Shown here piece by piece: positions 1-4,771 of a DNA stretch of 7,633 nucleotides. The notes under the pieces were generated by a model. That model was not told where the DNA came from and did no database searches. It worked only from the letters and a program-made list of their open reading frames with translations. The DNA is taken from the NCBI GenBank assembly GCA_902462635.1, contig CABQCN010000058.1, positions 1 through 7,633 of the forward strand, in the 5' to 3' direction. Origin of the DNA: an uncultured Oscillospiraceae bacterium. Lineage in GTDB: Bacteria > Bacillota > Clostridia > UBA1212 > UBA1255. The first letter of the stretch is position 1, and every line of letters starts with the position of its first letter. The position numbers and the translations under genes were made by a program.

Positions 1-1
1 G

Positions 2-571
2 GCCACGGTTTTCCTGCTGGATCTCTATCTCGCGGCGGCGAAAGGCATCAGCTTTTCTTCTTATCTGGCGTTCGACCGGGCGGCGATTTTTCAGGGCCAG
101 ATCTGGCGGATCCTGACTTTTATTTTCATCCCGCCGGACTCCAGTATTGTATTTATCGTATTTTCACTGTATTTCTACTGGCTGATCGGCAGCGCCTTGG
201 AGAATCAGTGGGGTTCCTTCCGTTTCAATATTTTTTACCTGTGCGGAATGCTTGGTACGATCGCGGCCGGGTTGATCACGGGCTATGCGGCAAACGAATA
301 TCTCAATCTGTCGCTGTTTTTCGCATTTGCATTGATTTATCCGAATTTTCAGATTATGCTGTTCTTTTTGATTCCGGTCAAGGTAAAATATCTGGCGTTC
401 TTCGATGCCGCATATTTTATATTCATGCTGATCGTGGGATCATGGCGGATGAAAATCGTGATCGTGGTGGCGCTGGCCAATATCCTATTATTCTTCGGAC
501 GCGATTTTACAGACAAGATCAAAAACATGTGGAGACGTTATAAATACCGCCGCGACGCGGGATGGAAATAA
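2..571 (+). CDS. Rhomboid-like integral membrane protein, 5' partial, probably proteolytically inactive
   Basis: The reading frame is open from base 2, so the gene begins before the window; 189 C-terminal residues are visible. The segment GQIWRILTFIF, a hydrophobic helix, then ALENQWGSFRF matches the start-of-fold pattern of rhomboid intramembrane proteases (a WR loop followed by a helix ending in an LE..G..RF motif). Further hydrophobic helices follow (around FYLCGMLGTIAAGLITGY, LSLFFAFALIYPN, QIMLFFLIPV, YFIFMLIVGSW and IVIVVALANILLFF), and the protein ends in a basic tail. A working rhomboid has a GxSG serine before the FAFALxxPN stretch and a histidine in a later helix. I see neither, so it is inferred to be a rhomboid pseudoprotease or related scaffold. 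It ends 18 bases before the phosphatidyltransferase gene, which suggests co-transcription. The rhomboid call comes from pattern recognition, not an alignment. The N-terminus is unseen. Confidence 0.62.
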   Translation, partial: ATVFLLDLYLAAAKGISFSSYLAFDRAAIFQGQIWRILTFIFIPPDSSIVFIVFSLYFYWLIGSALENQWGSFRFNIFYLCGMLGTIAAGLITGYAANEYLNLSLFFAFALIYPNFQIMLFFLIPVKVKYLAFFDAAYFIFMLIVGSWRMKIVIVVALANILLFFGRDFTDKIKNMWRRYKYRRDAGWK

Positions 572-575
572 CTGT

Positions 576-583
576 GGAAAGGA
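576..583 (+). promoter_or_regulatory. Ribosome binding site of the CDP-alcohol phosphatidyltransferase gene
   Basis: GGAAAGGA lies 6 bases before the ATG at 590 and supports that start over the in-frame ATG at 602. Confidence 0.6.
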
Positions 584-589
584 TTTCGA

Positions 590-1396
590 ATGGATCATAC
601 AATGGATGCTGTCATACGCAATATTACGGAAATATTTACGAAACAAGGGAAGAAGCCGCCTGTCCCCATTACGGAACAGACGGATCTGTTCCAAAATCTG
701 CAATTCGACAAAGCACAGGAGGCGGAACTCCTCTGTAATTTGGAGAAAGAATTCGGCGTACGCTTTCCCGGACGCCTCCCCCAAACCGTCCGCGAAATCG
801 ATGCATATCTTCGCACTTTTCTTGCCGATAAAAAGCGGAAAGCCGAGCGGATCATTACGGTCCCGAACGTCCTGAGCCTGTTCCGCCTGCTGCTGATCCC
901 TATTTACGCCGTGATCTACATAAATGCGGATACGACGAAGGAATATATCCTTTCCGGCGGAATTTTGGCGCTTTCCTGCATCACGGATCTGTTCGACGGC
1001 CTGATCGCCAGGCACTTCGACCAGATTTCCAATCTCGGCAAGGTGCTCGATCCTGTCGCCGATAAGGCGACACAGGGCGTCATGCTGCTTTGCATCGCCA
1101 CCCGCCAGCCCGTATTATGGTGGCTGTTCGGTTTTTTTGCCTTGAAGGAAGGGTTTCAGCTCGTAATGGGCTGCTGGTACCTGCGGAAGGGACAGATGCT
1201 GCCCGGCGCGCTGATGTCCGGTAAAATCTGCACCACCGTATTGTTTTTCAGTATGATTACGCTCGTTCTTTTTCCCACCATGCCCGCCTGGGGCGTATCC
1301 GTGCTGATCGGTCTGTGCGCTTTATTTATGGCGATTTCTTTCGTCTCATATATTCAAGCGTATTTCGGGAAAAACAAGAAAGTAGAAACATTATGA
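590..1396 (+). CDS. CDP-alcohol phosphatidyltransferase with N-terminal degenerate ACP-like domain
   Basis: This is a 268-residue membrane enzyme of the CDP-alcohol phosphatidyltransferase family, which moves a phosphatidyl group from CDP-diacylglycerol to an alcohol. In the PgsA branch the alcohol is glycerol-3-phosphate; the substrate here is not proven. The full signature D-x2-DG-x2-AR-x8-G-x3-D-x3-D is present at D133, D136, G137, A140, R141, G150, D154 and D158. Hydrophobic helices lie near residues 93-112, 119-137, 163-183, 208-230 and 233-258. Residues 1-80 are not typical of the family. They read like an acyl carrier protein: DLFQNLQFDKAQEAELL, LEKEFGVRF and TVREIDAYL align with the ACP stretches around D-S-L, LEEEF and the last helix. 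The phosphopantetheine serine is K41, so the domain cannot be a normal carrier. The stop overlaps the next gene's ATG (ATGA), implying translational coupling. The catalytic domain is confident; the ACP resemblance is strong but judged by eye. Confidence 0.9.
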   Translation: MDHTMDAVIRNITEIFTKQGKKPPVPITEQTDLFQNLQFDKAQEAELLCNLEKEFGVRFPGRLPQTVREIDAYLRTFLADKKRKAERIITVPNVLSLFRLLLIPIYAVIYINADTTKEYILSGGILALSCITDLFDGLIARHFDQISNLGKVLDPVADKATQGVMLLCIATRQPVLWWLFGFFALKEGFQLVMGCWYLRKGQMLPGALMSGKICTTVLFFSMITLVLFPTMPAWGVSVLIGLCALFMAISFVSYIQAYFGKNKKVETL

Positions 1397-2793
1397 TCAA
1401 AACGTTTTGTTTGAAATTCATCCCTCCGGCGCTGGGCGCGTTTGGCATTTATCTGCTGCTTGGCGCGCTGCTGCCCGCGCTCCGGCACAAAAAGGGTTCC
1501 GCGGCGGTTTCGCCGCAAGACTGCTGTTTCGATACGGAAGGCACGGAGCGCATCGCTTGTGTCGACGACAATACGGATGCGCTGCTCTGGCGCCTGTGCC
1601 TGATCGAAAACGCGCAGCGGCAAATCGAGTATTCTACGTTTGAGTTCCGGGATGATACGAGCGGCAGGGATGTTATGGCCGCTTTGCTTGACGCTGCCGG
1701 CAGAGGCGTCAAAGTGCGGATCGTAATCGACGCGGCGACCGCAATGTTCCATTTCCCGGCCAGCCTGTTTTTCAAAGTCCTCATCTCTCATCCGAATATC
1801 GAAATCCGGAGATATAACCCGATCCATCTGCTGATGCCGTGGAAAGCGCAATACCGTCTGCACGATAAATATCTTATCGCCGATGACACCGCTTACCTGT
1901 TGGGCGGACGGAATACCGACGATCGGTTTCTGGGTGATTACGGGAGCAAACCGAATTTTGACCGCGAGCTGCTCGTTTATCAGACAGAACCGGCTCTCCG
2001 GAATTCATTGGCGCAGCTGCGTTCCTATTTTGATTCTCTGTGGGACCTTTCCTGCTGTAAACGATGCCGCGTTCCCCGCCGCAGCGCGCGTCTTGCGAAA
2101 GCCGCCGAAAAATTAAAAAACCGTTATCCGGAACTGCGGACATTTTACCCGGAAGCATATTCCGAACCGGATTGGGCTGCCGTTACGGTCCCGGCCAACC
2201 GAATCACTTTGTTATCAAATCCGAACGACGCCAAAAGCAGGGAGCCGCGATTATGGGCTTCGCTCATTTCTTTGATGTCCGCGGGGAGCGATATCATTAT
2301 CCAGACGCCGTATATCATCTGCGGTAAAGCAATGTACCGTGATCTTTCCGCAGTCTGCGAAAGTGCCGGCAATGTGAAAATCATCATCAATGCGATTGAA
2401 AACGGCGCCAATCCATTCGGCTGTTCCGATTATATGAATCATAAGAAAAACGTATGGAATACGGGCGCTGCCGTATATGAATTTTCCGGGACGCAGTCCG
2501 CCCATACAAAAGCGCTCCTGATCGGCCGGCGCCTGAGTGTCATCGGTTCTTTCAATATGGATATGCGCAGTACCTATCTGGACACGGAGCTCATGCTTGC
2601 CGTCGACTGCCCCGCGTTAAATCTTCATCTGCGGGAAAACGCCGCAAAATACATGGCACAGAGCCGTTGTATGCGGCGAAACGGCAAATACGCTTATGGC
2701 GCGGAATATACGCCGGGACATTTTTCCCTGCCGAGACGGGTAATCTACGGATTGCTTCGCATCCTGTCTCTTCCGGTGCGGCATTTACTGTAA
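1393..2793 (+). CDS. Phospholipase D superfamily protein, cardiolipin synthase-like
   Basis: This is a 466-residue protein with one N-terminal hydrophobic segment (about residues 5-30) and two PLD catalytic half-domains. Motif 1 is complete: H157-x-K159-x4-D164-x6-GG-x-N174. Motif 2 is H371-x-K373-x4-G378-x6-GS-x-N388, so the usual aspartate is glycine. Cardiolipin synthases of this superfamily join two phosphatidyl units at the membrane, and ClsC-type members share the LIENAQRQIEYSTFEF and GRGVKVRIVIDA style of blocks. The neighbouring phosphatidyltransferase fits a phospholipid role, but another phosphodiesterase activity is possible. The start at 1393 is chosen because its ATG overlaps the upstream TGA and is followed at once by the membrane segment. 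An upstream in-frame ATG at 1315 would add 26 residues wholly inside the preceding gene. The TAA stop lies inside a decayed CRISPR repeat. Transcription converges on the CRISPR array. Confidence 0.85.
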   Translation: MIKTFCLKFIPPALGAFGIYLLLGALLPALRHKKGSAAVSPQDCCFDTEGTERIACVDDNTDALLWRLCLIENAQRQIEYSTFEFRDDTSGRDVMAALLDAAGRGVKVRIVIDAATAMFHFPASLFFKVLISHPNIEIRRYNPIHLLMPWKAQYRLHDKYLIADDTAYLLGGRNTDDRFLGDYGSKPNFDRELLVYQTEPALRNSLAQLRSYFDSLWDLSCCKRCRVPRRSARLAKAAEKLKNRYPELRTFYPEAYSEPDWAAVTVPANRITLLSNPNDAKSREPRLWASLISLMSAGSDIIIQTPYIICGKAMYRDLSAVCESAGNVKIIINAIENGANPFGCSDYMNHKKNVWNTGAAVYEFSGTQSAHTKALLIGRRLSVIGSFNMDMRSTYLDTELMLAVDCPALNLHLRENAAKYMAQSRCMRRNGKYAYGAEYTPGHFSLPRRVIYGLLRILSLPVRHLL

Positions 2794-2820
2794 AATTTTC
2801 CAATTATGGTTAGATTCACA
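2790..2820 (-). repeat. Decayed terminal CRISPR repeat overlapping the PLD-like gene stop
   Basis: TTCCAATTATGGTTAGATT (2798-2816) matches the array repeat core with an extra T and a T-to-G change. The outer bases are more diverged. Bases 2791-2793 are the TAA of the PLD-like gene. It is separated by 41 bases from the next repeat, slightly longer than a normal spacer. The tail reads ATTCACA where the array has ATTAGCAC. Confidence 0.6.
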
Positions 2821-2861
2821 ATTGCCGAGGCGAAAAAGCATTTGGGCTTTCCCTACGTGTG

Positions 2862-2891
2862 ATTTACATTCCAATGTGTTTAGATTCATAC
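2862..2891 (-). repeat. Degenerate trailer-end CRISPR repeat
   Basis: A 30-bp unit differing from the array consensus at five places: the first base, the fifteenth, and three bases near the end (ATTCATAC instead of ATTAGCAC). A 36-bp spacer separates it from the first good repeat at 2928. Decay at this end fits the leader-distal, oldest side of the array. It shares the ATTCA tail variant with the decayed unit at 2790-2820. Confidence 0.88.
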
Positions 2892-3032
2892 CGACGATGG
2901 CAAAACCCAGATTGAAACCCCGGAGGCGTTTACATTTCAATATGTTTAGATTAGCACGTACTTTAATTGCTGTCCCTTTGGTTGGCTTGGGCGTGTTTAC
3001 ATTCCAATATGTATAGATTAGCACTCCGCGCG

Positions 3033-3041
3033 TTATCCACA
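3033..3041 (+). other. DnaA-box 9-mer inside spacer 3025-3061
   Basis: TTATCCACA, the classical bacterial DnaA-box consensus, lies inside this old spacer. It may mark a protospacer from a replication origin of a plasmid or phage, or be chance. It is not proposed as a working origin here. Confidence 0.35.
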
Positions 3042-3492
3042 GGTGCCCAGTAAACAAAATTGTTTACATTCCAATATGTTTAGATTAGCACAAACCTTAC
3101 ACATTTTTTTCACATGGATTCGTACGCGTTTACATTCCAATATGTTTAGATTAGCACAGCCTGTATAGCGATATGCGTAAAAACTCCATTCGTGTTTACA
3201 TTCCAATATGTTTAGATTAGCACTTGACTTTGTACGATGCGGATATATTTTATACTTTCGTTTACATTCCAATATGTTTAGATTAGCACAAACAATACTA
3301 TACGTATACGTTAAATAACTATGCGTTTACATTCCAATATGTTTAGATTAGCACCGGATACGGTATCGATCTGCTGCGGAAACAACGGATTGTTTACATT
3401 CCAATATGTTTAGATTAGCACCAAAAACTTTAGAAATAACGAGCATAGTATATCCTTTGTTTACATTCCAATATGTTTAGATTAGCACAAGA

Positions 3493-3519
3493 AATTGTGT
3501 CATCACTGATGACACAATT
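3493..3519. repeat. Perfect 27-bp dyad filling spacer 3489-3523
   Basis: The arms AATTGTGTCATCA (3493-3505) and TGATGACACAATT (3507-3519) are exact reverse complements around a single C at 3506. The dyad occupies 27 of the 35 spacer bases, so the protospacer was itself palindromic, as in a repressor operator or a terminator stem. The crRNA from this spacer could fold on itself. Confidence 0.92.
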
Positions 3520-3559
3520 ATCAGTTTACATTCCAATATGTTTAGATTAGCACTGCTGT

Positions 3560-3571
3560 TGATCATGATCA
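3560..3571. repeat. 12-bp palindrome in spacer 3554-3590
   Basis: TGATCATGATCA is a perfect palindrome inside the spacer next to the 27-bp dyad spacer. It may be part of an operator in the source element; meaning unknown. Confidence 0.7.
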
Positions 3572-3956
3572 GGCTATCGCTGTTGTAAATGTTTACATTC
3601 CAATATGTTTAGATTAGCACCGCTATTAGTTTGTATGCTTATAGCTTTGCCGCTCGTGTTTACATTCCAATATGTTTAGATTAGCACTGATCTATCGGTC
3701 TTAATGATTGCCGATACTTCTAGTGTTTACATTCCAATATGTTTAGATTAGCACTGAAAAGGCTTTGATTAATTATTTGCGAGGTAACATGTTTACATTC
3801 CAATATGTTTAGATTAGCACTGTCATAAAAGTTTGCAAATTTTATTAGTGTTTCTATGTTTACATTCCAATATGTTTAGATTAGCACGGCGTGCGTGTTT
3901 GTTATAATCCTTCGAAATTTGAAAGTTTACATTCCAATATGTTTAGATTAGCACTC

Positions 3957-3992
3957 AAGGAGGTTTAAAATGAATAGTTCTGATTATTTTTT
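3957..3992 (+). other. Spacer carrying a Shine-Dalgarno and start codon of a foreign gene
   Basis: Within spacer 3955-3992, AAGGAGG (3957-3963) precedes an ATG (3970-3972) by 6 bases, and the frame then reads MNSSDYF to the spacer end. This is an ideal bacterial translation start captured from the invader. It is unlikely to make a useful protein here because the spacer runs into a repeat. The crRNA, read from the - strand, is complementary to this start region. Confidence 0.6.
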
Positions 3993-4097
3993 GTTTACAT
4001 TCCAATATGTTTAGATTAGCACTTTTTATAAGGTTTTTCTTGGCCTTTGTGTCTCTGTGTTTACATTCCAATATGTTTAGATTAGCACGTTACGAAT

Positions 4098-4124
4098 GGA
4101 GGGTTTGTAATATGAAAGAAATTT
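4098..4124 (+). other. Second spacer carrying a Shine-Dalgarno and start codon
   Basis: Within spacer 4089-4124, GGAGGG (4098-4103) precedes an ATG (4112-4114) by 8 bases, followed by codons for MKEI. It looks like the beginning of a phage or plasmid gene in the same orientation as in spacer 3955-3992. Confidence 0.55.
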
Positions 4125-4231
4125 GTTTACATTCCAATATGTTTAGATTAGCACAAAGTTTCAATTTATGTGAACCACGATAGCGGGGAAAGTTTACATT
4201 CCAATATGTTTAGATTAGCACGGATCAAAAA

Positions 4232-4250
4232 GTGACAACACTGTTGTCAC
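4232..4250. repeat. 19-bp dyad in the newest spacer (4222-4258)
   Basis: GTGACAACA (4232-4240) and TGTTGTCAC (4242-4250) are exact reverse complements around a C at 4241. On the - strand the dyad is followed by TTTTT (4231-4227), so in the direction of pre-crRNA synthesis it has the shape of an intrinsic terminator with a weak stem. It is related to the dyad at 3493-3519. Confidence 0.9.
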
Positions 4251-4355
4251 AATTAAGCGTTTACATTCCAATATGTTTAGATTAGCACCCGCTTTGATTT
4301 TAGGCCCATAACAGAAACAAAAAACACACGTTTTCTGTCGACCTCAATTATTTGC

Positions 4356-4401
4356 TTATAAAAACACGTTTTCATGCAGTTATGAGCGCCTGTTTTTATA
4401 A
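4356..4401. repeat. 11-bp inverted repeat in the leader
   Basis: TTATAAAAACA (4356-4366) and TGTTTTTATAA (4391-4401) are exact reverse complements separated by 24 bases. They begin only a few bases after the predicted pre-crRNA start, so they could form a stem at the 5' end of the transcript or act as a paired protein-binding site. Confidence 0.75.
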
Positions 4402-4413
4402 ACAATTTCTTTT

Positions 4414-4442
4414 ATTATAAACGTAAACCGCTAATTTGTCGA
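4414..4442 (-). promoter_or_regulatory. Predicted promoter for pre-crRNA
   Basis: Read on the - strand: -35 TCGACA (4442-4437, five of six to TTGACA), a 17-base gap, and a perfect -10 TATAAT (4419-4414). This predicts transcription starting near 4407, about 120 bases before the first repeat and running through the array. The -35 lies inside the TTTGTCGA element of the leader. Confidence 0.7.
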
Positions 4443-4488
4443 GGGGCTGGCGTTTTCGCATGATCGGAGGTCGACAAAATATCTGATA

Positions 4489-4767
4489 TTACAATATGTT
4501 TGATGTCGTATCCTCTTTCTTGCCAATAAAATCTTTTTGCAGCCATTTTTCCTGCCGCGTCTGGAAAATAATCACAGAATCACGATCCGGGCGAATCCAT
4601 TTTTTTAATTCCAAAGAGAATGCCATAAACTGGGATGGGGAAACTTCGCCTTCAAAAACGGAAAATTGTATATGATAAAGATATTTCTTACATGTTTTAA
4701 AAACATTGCGGAGGATTTTTGCACCATTTCCCTCGGTAGAAATATCGTAAGTAAGGATAATATACAT
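4489..4767 (-). CDS. cas2: CRISPR-associated protein Cas2
   Basis: A 92-residue protein of normal Cas2 length. It opens with MYIILTYDIS, the first beta strand of the ferredoxin-like fold, with the conserved aspartate at D8. It continues with a LRNVFKTCKKYLYHIQFSVFEGEV block seen in type I-B Cas2 proteins. Cas2 forms the dimeric core of the Cas1-Cas2 integrase that inserts new spacers at the leader end of the array; its role is mainly structural. The ATG lies 4 bases after the cas1 stop, with only a weak G-rich site (GGTGGTGAG) inside the cas1 end, so translational coupling is likely. The last codons contain CAATATGTTT on the + strand, identical to part of the CRISPR repeat. It is the last gene of the cas operon before the leader. 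Confidence 0.96.
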   Translation of the reverse strand: MYIILTYDISTEGNGAKILRNVFKTCKKYLYHIQFSVFEGEVSPSQFMAFSLELKKWIRPDRDSVIIFQTRQEKWLQKDFIGKKEDTTSNIL

Positions 4768-4771
4768 GCTC

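Larger units (their letters stand above)
2928..4288 (-). CRISPR. CRISPR array, type I-B associated, 21 good repeats and 20 spacers
   Basis: On the + strand the 30-bp repeat starts GTTTACATTCC and ends TTTAGATTAGCAC. Repeat starts are 2928, 2995, 3062, 3128, 3194, 3260, 3325, 3392, 3459, 3524, 3591, 3658, 3725, 3791, 3858, 3925, 3993, 4059, 4125, 4192 and 4259. The first two differ from consensus at one base each (C-to-T at repeat position 10; T-to-A at position 19); the other 19 are identical. Spacers are 35-38 bp and all different. The array is read from the - strand: cas genes and leader lie to the right, decayed repeats lie to the left, and the - strand repeat ends in ATGTAAAC, close to the ATTGAAAC handle of many type I-B repeats. 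The newest spacer is therefore 4222-4258. A predicted crRNA has an 8-base AUGUAAAC 5' handle, assuming the usual Cas6 cut. Confidence 0.98.
4289..4488 (-). promoter_or_regulatory. CRISPR leader between cas2 and the newest repeat
   Basis: A 200-base non-coding, A+T-rich stretch borders the perfect newest repeat on one side and the cas2 stop on the other, the place where type I leaders sit. It holds the pre-crRNA promoter (4414-4442), an 11-bp inverted repeat (4356-4366 and 4391-4401), a direct repeat ACACGTTTTC (4326-4335 and 4364-4373) whose CGTTTTC core recurs at 4451-4457, and GTCGACCTC at 4337-4345 with its reverse complement at 4467-4475. TTTGTCGA (4435-4442) and TCGACAAA (4471-4478) form a further 8-bp inverted pair just after cas2. 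No ORF is supported here. Elements close to the repeat are candidate docking sites for Cas1-Cas2-Cas4 or a host factor; that role is inferred. Confidence 0.85.

Noticed and set aside
488..1015. A 175-codon ORF on the - strand opposite the rhomboid end and phosphatidyltransferase.
   Set aside because: It has no recognisable domain and lies antisense to a gene with a perfect family motif and a good ribosome binding site.
1315..1392. Longer N-terminus for the PLD-like protein from the ATG at 1315.
   Set aside because: It would overlap the upstream gene by 82 bases, adds charged residues before the membrane segment, and the ATGA junction at 1393 is the normal coupled arrangement.
2835..2850. AAAGC and GCTTT as a terminator stem between the PLD-like gene and the array.
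   Set aside because: Only 5 bp of stem, not followed by a T run in either useful direction; too weak to annotate.
3224..3259. A promoter (TTGACT with TATACT) in a spacer.
   Set aside because: The gap between the two boxes is about 21 bases, outside the usual range.
2822..3272. Short ORFs on both strands across the start of the array (for example 2822-3016 + and 3033-3272 -).
   Set aside because: Their proteins are translations of the CRISPR repeat (recurring NLNILECK-type and FTFQYV-type segments), not genes.
3693..3716. TATCGG and CCGATA inverted pair in spacer 3688-3724.
   Set aside because: Six-base arms with a 12-base loop are expected by chance in this much sequence.
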